From the NCBI GenBank assembly GCA_030681145.1, contig JAUXXK010000235.1, positions 1 through 5,949 on the forward strand: 5,949 nucleotides of DNA, read 5' to 3'. Shown here piece after piece: positions 1 to 5,557 of this stretch. The translations under genes were made by a program, and so were the position numbers. The notes below the pieces were generated by a model. The model searched no databases, was not told where the DNA came from, and worked only from the letters and a program-made list of their open reading frames with translations. Each line of letters opens with the position of its first letter. The first letter of the stretch is position 1. The DNA is from Methanobacteriaceae archaeon (lineage in GTDB: Archaea > Methanobacteriota > Methanobacteria > Methanobacteriales > Methanobacteriaceae).

Positions 1-1
1 T

Positions 2-82
2 GGTAAAATAAAAAATAGTATAATAAGTATATTAAAACAAGAAGGGATTCATTACACATTAGAAGATATTAGAAAAGTTTAA
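2..82 (+). CDS. Possible C-terminal end of an unidentified protein, cut by the left edge
   Basis: An open frame enters from the left edge and runs 26 codons to a TAA at 80-82. The tail is mixed charged and hydrophobic, with a stretch ISILKQEGIHYTLEDIRKV that reads like the end of a real protein. Codon use (AAA, ATA, TTA, GAA) matches the neighbouring genes, but in DNA this AT-rich that is weak evidence. It would be convergent with the ACT-domain gene, with an A/T hairpin between the two stops. The family cannot be named from so short a tail, and chance is a real alternative. Confidence 0.45.
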   Translation, partial: GKIKNSIISILKQEGIHYTLEDIRKV

Positions 83-92
83 AATATTTTAA

Positions 93-124
93 AAATTATA
101 TTTAGTTCGTGAAAAATATAATTT
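93..124. terminator. AT-only hairpin between convergent genes, candidate terminator
   Basis: A perfect 11-bp inverted repeat (AAATTATATTT at 93-103, its reverse complement at 114-124) encloses a 10-nt loop. It lies between the stop of the plus-strand open frame (80-82) and the stop of the ACT-domain gene (173-175). Read on the minus strand, the second arm runs into a T5 stretch, which suits transcription ending behind the ACT gene. The stem has no G or C and would be weak, so the T-rich sequence may matter more than the hairpin. Confidence 0.4.
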
Positions 125-172
125 AATGTTTATTAGTTCCCATAATCTCCCCATATAATCATAAGAGACAAT

Positions 173-604
173 TTAAAGATCGTATACTTCTTCAGGAGGT
201 ACTAAACTTGTACCACCCTCATTCAATACACCTATCAGTTGGTCTAAATTATCTGTTCTTAATAGTACTATAGCTTTATCTTTTTTCTCATGTACAAATG
301 CATAAAGATATTCTAGATTTATGTCAGAATCATTTAGAATCTTTAAAACATCTGAAAGTCCACCAGGATGATCTAATAATTCAATTGCAACCACATCTTT
401 GGTTTTCACCACAAAATTGTTTTCTTCCAATAATTTTTTTGCTTTTTCTGGCTCCGGGACAATCAGTCTGAGAATACCAAAATCGGATGTATCGGCAATG
501 GAAAGAGCCCTAATATTAATATTCCCCTCAGCCAACGTATTTAATGCTTTCCAAAGCCTTCCTTTCTTATTTTCCAGGAAAATTGATAGTTGTTTTATTT
601 TCAT
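173..604 (-). CDS. Tandem ACT-domain regulatory protein
   Basis: This 143-residue protein is two ACT domains and little else. ACT1 spans about residues 3-66, with the turn ENKKGRL at 11-17 where a small ligand usually binds. ACT2 spans about 71-140, with the equivalent turn DHPGGL at 78-83. Length and layout match the stand-alone double-ACT family (COG4747-like) often encoded beside PaaK-type ligases and indolepyruvate:ferredoxin oxidoreductases. ACT domains usually bind amino acids, so a likely role is sensing an aromatic amino acid or related ligand and modulating the partner enzyme; the ligand is not shown here. The ATG at 604 has a GGGG Shine-Dalgarno six bases upstream. It follows the ligase gene after 92 bp, so co-transcription is possible, but that gap also holds its own TATA-like box and an inverted repeat. 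No catalytic residues are present. Family assignment is firm; the role is inferred. Confidence 0.85.
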   Translation of the reverse strand: MKIKQLSIFLENKKGRLWKALNTLAEGNINIRALSIADTSDFGILRLIVPEPEKAKKLLEENNFVVKTKDVVAIELLDHPGGLSDVLKILNDSDINLEYLYAFVHEKKDKAIVLLRTDNLDQLIGVLNEGGTSLVPPEEVYDL

Positions 605-610
605 TTTATT

Positions 611-614
611 CCCC
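611..614 (-). promoter_or_regulatory. Ribosome binding site of the ACT-domain gene
   Basis: On the minus strand AAGGGGAATAAAATG gives a G-rich Shine-Dalgarno core six bases before the ATG at 604. It fixes the start of the ACT-domain protein. Confidence 0.6.
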
Positions 615-631
615 TTAAATTGTTAAATGGA

Positions 632-680
632 TTAATGAAGTAAAAAACTAATGGTTTAAATAAAATTTACACTTCATTAA
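632..680. repeat. 10-bp perfect inverted repeat framing the ACT-gene promoter region
   Basis: TTAATGAAGT at 632-641 is exactly repeated in inverted form as ACTTCATTAA at 671-680, with 29 bp between. The spacer holds the TATA-like sequence and a T6 run on the minus strand. One arm would lie just upstream of the TATA box and the other near the expected transcription start of the ACT gene, about 39 bp apart centre to centre. It could be a paired operator site, or a long-loop hairpin ending transcription from the ligase gene. The arms are not purely A/T, which makes chance less likely, but no regulator can be named. Confidence 0.4.
655..669 (-). promoter_or_regulatory. TATA-like box, possible promoter of the ACT-domain gene
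   Basis: The minus strand reads TAAATTTTATTTAAA, a loose archaeal TATA element about 55 bases before the ATG at 604. A start 25 bases downstream would leave a leader of about 30 bases. In such AT-rich spacers TATA-like matches are common, so this is tentative. Confidence 0.25.
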
Positions 681-696
681 ATTACTTAAATCAATA

Positions 697-1998
697 TTAG
701 TATAAGTTTCTTTTATCGATTACACGTACTGCTTTACCCTCACTTCGAGGTAAACTTTTTGGTTCCACTAGAGTAACATTAACCCGCAAACCAATTTCAT
801 TTTCAATATAACTTCCAATTTTATTTTTGATAGCTACCATCTCTTTTACCTCATCAGAAAAAAGAATTGGAGATGTTTCCACTTGTACTTCCATCTCATC
901 AAGCCTGTTCGGCCGTGTAACAATGATTTGGTAGTGAGGTTCCACACCATCAATTTTTAGAAGGGCCTTCTCAATTTGTGATGGGAAAACTGCCACCCCT
1001 CTAACCTTCAACATATCATCAGAACGACCGGTGATTCTATCCATTTTAACCAAAGTACGCCCGCAACCACATACGTCATAATTGAGACGGGTGATATCTT
1101 TAGTGATAAAACGAATTACCGGCATCCCTTGTCTGCTTAAATTTGTTAAAACTAATTCTCCAGTTTGTCCAGCCTCCATTATTTTGGATGTTTTAGAATC
1201 AATTATCTCTGGATAAAAATGATCTTCACAGATATGCAATCCATTCTGTTGCTGGCATTCAACAGCCACTCCAGGACCCATTATCTCAGTAAGACCATAT
1301 ATATTAAATGCTGGAGCTCCGAATCTTTTTTCGATTTCTTTTCTCATTTCATCTGTCCACATCTCTGCACCAAAACCAATGGCTTTCAATTGAGAATTTG
1401 TAGGATCAAAACCCTCTTCTTCCGCAACTTCTGATAAGTACAAACCATAAGATGGGGTGAAAATCATTACTGTGGTTCCAAAATCATTCATAATTTCAAT
1501 TTGTCTTCTGGTCTGGCCAGTAGATATGGGGATTACTGTGGACCCCATTTTCTGCGCACCGTAATGAACGCCGAATCCACCTGTAAAAAGGCCATAACCA
1601 TGTGTATTCTGGATAATATCCTCTTCGTCAATCCCCATCATGGTTAATCCCCGGGCCATGATTTCACTCCATAATTCAATATCTTCTAGAGTGTATCCTG
1701 ATACAACAGGCTTTCCCGTAGTTCCTGAAGATGTGTGAATCTCAATTATATCTTTTTTAGGAACTGCGAACATTCCAAATGGATAAACCTGTCTTAAATC
1801 ATCTTTAGTGGTAAAAGGAAGCTTTCCTATATCTTCTAAAGTTTGGATATCCTCTGGAAAAACTCCTATATCTTCAAATTTTTGGTGGTAGTGTGGAACA
1901 TTCTGGTATGCTCTATGGACAACATCCTGTAATCTTTTTAATTGTATTTCTTCTAAGTCATCTCTAGACATACACTCTGCTTTTTCATTCCAGATCAT
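697..1998 (-). CDS. PaaK-family adenylate-forming ligase (phenylacetate-CoA ligase or coenzyme F390 synthetase)
   Basis: The enzyme activates a carboxylate or another acceptor with ATP through an AMP intermediate. Numbering from the ATG at 1998 (433 residues), the ATP-binding loop SSGTTGKP is at 90-97, the adenine-site motif YGLTE at 234-238, the hinge region ITGRSDDMLKVRGV at 322-335, and the catalytic lysine is probably K422 in RSEGKAVRV. C248, H255 and the CGC pair at 310-312 could bind a metal. An in-frame TTG at 2007 would add three residues, but family members typically begin MIWNE, as here from the ATG. The length fits phenylacetate-CoA ligase. Methanogen genes of this family have also been annotated coenzyme F390 synthetase (FtsA), which adenylylates F420 when oxygen enters, but the purified FtsA I recall was shorter (about 41 kDa). 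The ACT neighbour favours arylacetyl-CoA chemistry; the oxygen-defence neighbours favour F390. The family is certain, the substrate is not. Confidence 0.85.
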   Translation of the reverse strand: MIWNEKAECMSRDDLEEIQLKRLQDVVHRAYQNVPHYHQKFEDIGVFPEDIQTLEDIGKLPFTTKDDLRQVYPFGMFAVPKKDIIEIHTSSGTTGKPVVSGYTLEDIELWSEIMARGLTMMGIDEEDIIQNTHGYGLFTGGFGVHYGAQKMGSTVIPISTGQTRRQIEIMNDFGTTVMIFTPSYGLYLSEVAEEEGFDPTNSQLKAIGFGAEMWTDEMRKEIEKRFGAPAFNIYGLTEIMGPGVAVECQQQNGLHICEDHFYPEIIDSKTSKIMEAGQTGELVLTNLSRQGMPVIRFITKDITRLNYDVCGCGRTLVKMDRITGRSDDMLKVRGVAVFPSQIEKALLKIDGVEPHYQIIVTRPNRLDEMEVQVETSPILFSDEVKEMVAIKNKIGSYIENEIGLRVNVTLVEPKSLPRSEGKAVRVIDKRNLY

Positions 1999-2061
1999 TT
2001 TTATCAAATCCTAATCAAACTGACTTCACTTTTTTTGGATAATTTTTAAAAGAATAATGCA

Positions 2062-2071
2062 TTATAATAAA
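2062..2071 (-). promoter_or_regulatory. TATA-like box, candidate promoter of the ligase gene
   Basis: The minus strand reads TATGGGATTTATTATAATGC. The TATA-like core TTTATTATAA is preceded by purines that could act as a BRE. It lies about 68 bases before the ATG at 1998, which would place the transcript start near 2041 with a leader of about 43 bases. It is the best match in this spacer, but judged by eye in very AT-rich DNA. Confidence 0.35.
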
Positions 2072-2140
2072 TCCCATACCAAGTTATTAGATGTAAATAA
2101 CTATTAAAACATTTCTTATAATATTAGTATAGTAAGTAGA

Positions 2141-2152
2141 ATGTTATAACAT
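2141..2152. repeat. 12-bp perfect palindrome upstream of the ligase gene
   Basis: ATGTTATAACAT is its own reverse complement. It lies about 70 bp upstream of the candidate ligase TATA box. It could be a dimeric regulator site, but a 12-bp palindrome with ten A/T positions can arise by chance in such sequence. Confidence 0.25.
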
Positions 2153-2256
2153 GAAAATTGTTTATTGTAAGTATAAAAAGTTATTAAGTATATATTCTTA
2201 CTTTAAAAGAGTTAAAACAGATTTATTATACAATAAGCATTATCATTAGATTAACT

Positions 2257-2269
2257 AAAAAAAAAAAAA
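2257..2269 (-). terminator. T13 archaeal-type terminator behind the superoxide dismutase gene
   Basis: An uninterrupted run of 13 T on the coding strand begins four bases after the superoxide dismutase stop codon (2274-2276). Oligo-T stretches on the coding strand are the known signal for archaeal RNA polymerase to stop. It is the longest homopolymer in the window and probably marks the end of the oxygen-defence transcript. Confidence 0.7.
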
Positions 2270-2273
2270 TAAA

Positions 2274-2891
2274 TTATAAAGGAGATTCCAGCCAGATTTC
2301 AGTTCTCTTATTAACTTCTTCCCAGTTTACAATATTCCAAAAGGCATCTACAAACCCAGGTCGGACATTTTTATAGTCCAAGTAGTAAGCGTGTTCCCAG
2401 ACATCTAGAACCATCAATATCCTGAAATTAGGTATCACATTAATGTTGTGTTTTTCAATTTGCATGATGAATAAACGGTCAGTTCTTCTGCAAAGTGTCA
2501 AAGCTGCCCATCCAGAACCTTCTGCTCCGACTGCGGCCTGGGAAAATTCTTTTTTAAATCTTTCAAAGCTTCCAAAATCTTTCTTTATATATTTTGCTAA
2601 TGTACTCTTTGGTTCGCCGCCACATTTATCTGCAGGGCCCATGTTACCCCAAAACAATCTATGAAGTACAAAACCTCCCACATGGAAAGAAAGTTCTTTA
2701 GCCGCTGCTTTTATATCAAAGTCCTCTCCTTTTTCACGGGCACTATCAAACTTTTTTAATAATGCATTTGCCCCATCCACATAAGCTTGATGATGCTTTT
2801 GATGGTGAATGGTTAATTGTTCTTCAGATATATACGGTTCCAGATCTTTATATCCGTATTCAAGATCAGGAAGTTCATAAAATTTTTTCAT
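2274..2891 (-). CDS. sod: Fe/Mn-type superoxide dismutase
   Basis: This cytoplasmic enzyme (no signal peptide) converts two superoxide radicals to H2O2 and O2. At 205 residues it has the normal family length and both domains. The metal ligands are H29, H77, D163 and H167, the last two in the signature DVWEHAYY (163-170). The gateway tyrosine is Y37. At the metal-selectivity positions it has G73 (where E. coli FeSOD has Gln69) and H148 in EKHN, aligned by eye with E. coli MnSOD Gln146. Gly plus His is typical of archaeal and mycobacterial iron or cambialistic enzymes, so iron is likely but not certain. The ATG at 2891 has an AAAGGGTG Shine-Dalgarno five bases upstream. It follows the peroxiredoxin gene after 37 bp, suggesting one transcript in which the peroxide made here is removed by the upstream gene's product, and a T13 run follows its stop. 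Confidence 0.96.
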   Translation of the reverse strand: MKKFYELPDLEYGYKDLEPYISEEQLTIHHQKHHQAYVDGANALLKKFDSAREKGEDFDIKAAAKELSFHVGGFVLHRLFWGNMGPADKCGGEPKSTLAKYIKKDFGSFERFKKEFSQAAVGAEGSGWAALTLCRRTDRLFIMQIEKHNINVIPNFRILMVLDVWEHAYYLDYKNVRPGFVDAFWNIVNWEEVNKRTEIWLESPL

Positions 2892-2896
2892 ATTTA

Positions 2897-2903
2897 CACC
2901 CTT
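2897..2903 (-). promoter_or_regulatory. Ribosome binding site of the superoxide dismutase gene
   Basis: The minus strand reads AAAGGGTGTAAATATG. The purine-rich GGGTG core lies five bases before the ATG at 2891 and supports that start. Confidence 0.6.
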
Positions 2904-2928
2904 TAAATTTAATCATAATCAATTGAAT

Positions 2929-3615
2929 TCACCATTTGTAGTAATTTCTATGGCAAAGCCACCAATCATAACATTTATATTGTTCTTTTCGTTTTTTAGC
3001 AGATTTTACATCAGCCGGTGGTGGTATTATGAGTCCTTTTCCAATTAATTCATTGTTAGGCCAGTTAGCAGGTATGGCCACTCCTTTTTCTTCTATGTTA
3101 TTAAATCCTTCAACCATACGCAAAATTTCATCCATATTACGCCCTAATTCTTGAGGATAGTACAATATGGCTCTGATTATTCCCTTAGGATCCATTATAA
3201 ACACTGCCCTTACCGTATTAGTTGGTCGGGCAGGGTGGATTAATCCCAAAGTATCAGCTACTTTACCAGTATCAGCAATCAAAGGGAAAGTAATTTCAGT
3301 GTCTAGGTTTTCTTCAATCCATTCAATCCATTTAAGGTGTGACATGATCTGGTCAATACTTAGACCAATTAATTCACAGTTTAATTTTTTAAATTCTTCA
3401 TATCTATTCTGGAAGGCCACAAATTCAGTAGTACATACTGGAGTAAAGTCTGCCGGATGCGAAAATAAAATAAACCATTTGCCTTTAAATGCTTTGGGCA
3501 GTTTCATCATACCGTGAGTGGTTTGAACCTTTAATTTTGGAAATTTATCCCCTATTAAAGGCATACCTCTATCTTTTTTCTTAATTTTCCGAACTTCATA
3601 TATCTTATCACCCAT
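2929..3615 (-). CDS. Peroxiredoxin (archaeal Prx6/AhpC-TSA type)
   Basis: This thiol peroxidase reduces H2O2 and organic peroxides through a cysteine sulfenic acid. The 228-residue protein has the peroxidatic motif P54-x3-T58-x2-C61 (HPADFTPVCTTEF), the conserved arginine R136 in TVRAVFI, and the long C-terminal arm of the Prx6-like archaeal class. That arm ends CYDWWLC, with C215 and C221 as probable resolving cysteines; C80 is a further cysteine. The conserved core begins at MPLIGDKFP (M18), so the first 17 residues form an unusual lysine-rich extension. The ATG at 3615 has a strong AAAGGGGG site seven bases upstream, whereas the internal ATG has only GAGGT placed too close, so I keep the longer form. 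It sits 37 bp before the superoxide dismutase gene and 187 bp after ferritin. The likely electron donor is a rubredoxin or thioredoxin system, which the sequence does not show. Confidence 0.94.
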   Translation of the reverse strand: MGDKIYEVRKIKKKDRGMPLIGDKFPKLKVQTTHGMMKLPKAFKGKWFILFSHPADFTPVCTTEFVAFQNRYEEFKKLNCELIGLSIDQIMSHLKWIEWIEENLDTEITFPLIADTGKVADTLGLIHPARPTNTVRAVFIMDPKGIIRAILYYPQELGRNMDEILRMVEGFNNIEEKGVAIPANWPNNELIGKGLIIPPPADVKSAKKRKEQYKCYDWWLCHRNYYKW

Positions 3616-3622
3616 ATTAAGC

Positions 3623-3630
3623 CCCCTTTA
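3623..3630 (-). promoter_or_regulatory. Ribosome binding site deciding the longer peroxiredoxin start
   Basis: The minus strand reads AAAGGGGGCTTAATATG. The G5 core at normal spacing supports starting at 3615 rather than at the internal ATG (3562-3564), where the family core begins. Confidence 0.55.
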
Positions 3631-3679
3631 AAAGCTATTTATTTTTTGGATTAATGATATTAATTATGTTATTATTTTT

Positions 3680-3688
3680 ATTTATAAT
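3680..3688 (-). promoter_or_regulatory. TATA-like box, possible internal promoter of peroxiredoxin/superoxide dismutase
   Basis: The minus strand reads TTATAAAT about 68 bases before the peroxiredoxin ATG, which would give a leader of roughly 40 bases. It follows the T-run cluster behind ferritin, so peroxiredoxin and superoxide dismutase could form their own transcript. The surrounding 187 bp is almost entirely A/T and holds no gene; a 9-bp inverted repeat (3672-3680 with 3699-3707) overlaps the box. Confidence 0.25.
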
Positions 3689-3740
3689 TTAGTAAATCTA
3701 AAAATAAATTTAAATAAATTCATATACTGAAAACAAGTAT

Positions 3741-3764
3741 GGAAAATAAAAAAATAATAAAAAA
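3741..3764 (-). terminator. Double T-run terminator behind ferritin
   Basis: On the minus strand a T6 run (3759-3764) and a T7 run (3748-3754), followed by T4, begin about 38 bases after the ferritin stop. Clustered oligo-T runs are typical archaeal stop signals. Read-through into peroxiredoxin is still possible. Confidence 0.5.
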
Positions 3765-3802
3765 TGGATTTATTAAAAATTTAATGTTATAATAATTTAT
3801 AA

Positions 3803-4315
3803 TTATTCTTCTGGAGTTGAAGGAGTAAAAACACGTTTTCCTAACTCAGAATCAACAAGTAAAAGTCCAGTCGGTGAGTTATTAGCCAATTTTACTTTTT
3901 GGAGTACTCCCCCTGCAGATTCCTCTTCTTCTACTTGTTCTGCCACAAAATACTGAAGGAAATTATTGGTAGCATGATCCTTTTCTTCAACTGCAATATC
4001 TACCAAATTATTAATCATACTAGTGACCAATTTTTCATGCTCTAAAACATGTTCCGAAACAGCCAACGCTGATTTCCATTGAGATTGAGGTTTTTCAATC
4101 GCATCTAGCATTACCCTAGAACCTCTCTGAACAAGATAATCATAAAATTTCATGGCATGACTCATTTCTTCCTGGGCCTGTGCTATCATCCAGTTAGCAA
4201 ATCCAGGTAAATCTGAATCTTCATAATAAGCAGCCATAGCCAGATAGAGATAAGCTGAATATAATTCCGCATTCATCTGTTTATTTAAAGCCGCTTGCAT
4301 ATTTTCACTTACCAT
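3803..4315 (-). CDS. ftnA: Ferritin (non-haem iron-storage protein)
   Basis: This 170-residue protein belongs to the 24-subunit ferritin cage family, which oxidises Fe(II) at a diiron centre and stores it as a mineral core. All ferroxidase residues are present with the same numbering as E. coli FtnA: E17, Y24, E50, H53, E94, Q127 and E130. The four-helix bundle covers about residues 4-145, and the C-terminal segment with ELGKRVFTP (157-165) is common in prokaryotic ferritins. No bacterioferritin haem-ligand methionine could be assigned. The ATG at 4315 has a GAGGGA Shine-Dalgarno five bases upstream. Placed between FprA and peroxiredoxin, it probably removes free iron that would otherwise drive Fenton chemistry when oxygen enters. 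A TATA-like box at 4365-4379 may give it a transcript separate from fprA. Confidence 0.95.
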   Translation of the reverse strand: MVSENMQAALNKQMNAELYSAYLYLAMAAYYEDSDLPGFANWMIAQAQEEMSHAMKFYDYLVQRGSRVMLDAIEKPQSQWKSALAVSEHVLEHEKLVTSMINNLVDIAVEEKDHATNNFLQYFVAEQVEEEESAGGVLQKVKLANNSPTGLLLVDSELGKRVFTPSTPEE

Positions 4316-4320
4316 TTTTA

Positions 4321-4326
4321 TCCCTC
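4321..4326 (-). promoter_or_regulatory. Ribosome binding site of the ferritin gene
   Basis: GAGGGA on the minus strand ends five bases before the ATG at 4315, a strong and well-spaced Shine-Dalgarno. Confidence 0.65.
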
Positions 4327-4364
4327 TTATAAATTAGCAAATATTAAGAATTCAGCCAACCAGG

Positions 4365-4379
4365 ATTATAAAATATAAA
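4365..4379 (-). promoter_or_regulatory. TATA-like box, candidate ferritin promoter
   Basis: The minus strand reads TTTATATTTTATAAT in the 75-bp fprA-ferritin gap, close to the archaeal TATA consensus. A start 25 bases downstream, near 4347, would leave a leader of about 30 bases. Its upstream edge overlaps the dyad at 4378-4400, so anything binding that dyad could affect promoter use. Confidence 0.4.
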
Positions 4380-4400
4380 TGGAATAATTATTATTCCATT
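4378..4400 (-). repeat. Perfect 23-bp dyad over the fprA stop codon
   Basis: Arms AATGGAATAA (4378-4387) and TTATTCCATT (4391-4400) are exact reverse complements around a 3-nt loop. The stop codon of fprA (4391-4393) lies at the base of one arm next to the loop. In the transcript this is a 10-bp hairpin followed by a U-rich stretch, so it could act as a terminator, an RNA processing or stability element, or a DNA operator for the ferritin promoter it touches. The symmetry is direct; the function is inference. Confidence 0.55.
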
Positions 4401-5557
4401 GTTTTCAAAATCTGATCAGCCAGATTATTCAAATCCTGAAAATCTTTATCTTCAGGAATGCCTTTTATTAATACGGTTTCGTGGTATTCAATATTTAAAT
4501 TACTTAAAAGTTCTTTGATTTCCTTTTCCATCATAGTACCCCAACCAAAAGAACCAATAATCGCACCATATTCCAATTTTGGTCTTAAAAGATTTATTAG
4601 ATATATTGTCTGCGCTAGTAAAGGATGAGGTTTAGTCAAAACTGTGGGTGCTGCCATAACTAAAGTTGATGCATCCACCAAAGCCGTTAAAAGTTCCCCG
4701 ATTTCTACTTTAGAAAGGTTGAAAGGCTTTACTTCGATCCCTCGATTAATAAGAGCCTCTACAATATAATCAACCATTATTCTTGTGCTATCATGCATGG
4801 AAACATAAGGTAGTATAACTTGAGGCAAAGTTTCATCAGAAACCCACATTGAATATAGTTTTATAATTTCTGACGGATTGGAAATTAAAGGTCCGTGGGA
4901 TGGTCCAATTATTTCAATATCCAGATTATCGATTTTCTGGAGGTTGGTTTTAATCATTGGGCGAAATGGCATCATTATCTCAGCATAATACCTTTTTGCA
5001 TAAACTAATAAAAGAGCAGCATCAGGTGCATATAATTGGCTGGTAGCAAGATGTGAACCGAAAAAATCACATGAAAATAAGATTTTATCTTGTTCTACAT
5101 ATGTCACCATAGTATCGGGCCAGTGCACCCATGGAGTAAAAATAAATTTTAATGTTTTATCACCCAACGAGATTGACTCACCGTCTTCTAAAACGTGAAA
5201 TTTTTCATCAGAAAACTGAAAAAAGCTTTTAAGAAGTTTTTTGCATTGAGGATTGGTGACAACTACTGCATCAGGGAATTTTTTGAGAACTGCTAATATA
5301 GAACCCGAATGGTCCTGTTCAGCATGATTAGCAATAATATAATCAATTTTCAATCCGGTTTCTTCCAGATTATCCATTAGATTACTGGTTTTAGATGGAT
5401 CGACAGTATCTATTAAAGCCGTTTTCTCTGATCCCTCAACTAAATAGGAATTATATGTAGTTCCTTGTGGGGTGGGAATTAACTCATCAAAAAGTTGTCT
5501 GTCCCAGTCAATAGCCCCTACAGCATAAATTCCTTTTTTTATAGCTCTAACAGCCAT
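4391..5557 (-). CDS. fprA: F420H2 oxidase, FprA-type flavo-diiron protein
   Basis: The enzyme reduces O2 to water with four electrons, using reduced coenzyme F420 in methanogens, and is a cytoplasmic oxygen scavenger. The 388 residues cover the full family length. The N-terminal beta-lactamase-like domain (about 1-245) carries all diiron ligands: H78, E80 and D82 with H83 in the motif HAEQDHSG, then H145, D164 and H221. The C-terminal flavodoxin domain (about 248-388) binds FMN. Its phosphate loop reads SMHDST (253-258), with Asp where Gly is more usual, and GSFGWG is at 335-340. There is no C-terminal rubredoxin or flavin-reductase fusion. The ATG at 5557 directly abuts the stop of rubredoxin A with zero intervening bases, and only a weak AAGAAG lies upstream, so translation is probably coupled. 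A nitric-oxide reductase role is possible for the family, but the context favours oxygen. Confidence 0.96.
   Translation of the reverse strand: MAVRAIKKGIYAVGAIDWDRQLFDELIPTPQGTTYNSYLVEGSEKTALIDTVDPSKTSNLMDNLEETGLKIDYIIANHAEQDHSGSILAVLKKFPDAVVVTNPQCKKLLKSFFQFSDEKFHVLEDGESISLGDKTLKFIFTPWVHWPDTMVTYVEQDKILFSCDFFGSHLATSQLYAPDAALLLVYAKRYYAEIMMPFRPMIKTNLQKIDNLDIEIIGPSHGPLISNPSEIIKLYSMWVSDETLPQVILPYVSMHDSTRIMVDYIVEALINRGIEVKPFNLSKVEIGELLTALVDASTLVMAAPTVLTKPHPLLAQTIYLINLLRPKLEYGAIIGSFGWGTMMEKEIKELLSNLNIEYHETVLIKGIPEDKDFQDLNNLADQILKTME

Larger units (their letters stand above)
1999..2273. other. 275-bp AT-rich intergenic region with no visible gene
   Basis: This is the longest gene-free stretch and separates the superoxide dismutase gene from the ligase gene. 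From its right end it holds a T13 terminator (2257-2269), a weak Fur-box-like half element (about 2230-2248), a 12-bp perfect palindrome ATGTTATAACAT (2141-2152), and the probable ligase promoter (2062-2071). No open frame with a ribosome binding site was seen. There is no GC-rich island of the kind that marks structured RNA genes in AT-rich archaea. Confidence 0.6.

Noticed and set aside
131..164. Tiny minus-strand frames (6-9 codons) behind the ACT gene with a GGGGAG sequence
   Set aside because: The purine-rich sequence looks like a ribosome binding site, but the frames stop after 6-9 codons and nothing suggests a conserved peptide.
399..626. Plus-strand open frame of 75 codons
   Set aside because: It is antisense to the ACT-domain gene, whose protein is clearly recognisable. 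The translation is low-complexity Phe/Ser/Leu and resembles no family.
1165..1434. Plus-strand open frame of 89 codons
   Set aside because: It lies wholly antisense within the ligase gene, and the translation has no recognisable domain.
1999..2273. Possible small RNA in the longest spacer
   Set aside because: No GC-rich or stably folding segment, tRNA-like box or conserved RNA motif could be seen. The small palindromes are mostly A/T and expected by chance.
2443..2664. Plus-strand open frame of 73 codons
   Set aside because: It is antisense to the superoxide dismutase gene, with no sign of independent coding.
3167..3517. Plus-strand open frame of 116 codons
   Set aside because: It is antisense to the peroxiredoxin gene over its most conserved part; the open frame is a by-product of that gene's codon use.
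3616..3802. Short repeated A/T strings (such as AAATAAATT) between ferritin and peroxiredoxin
   Set aside because: They have no regular unit or spacing and are expected in DNA of this composition; not a CRISPR array or satellite.
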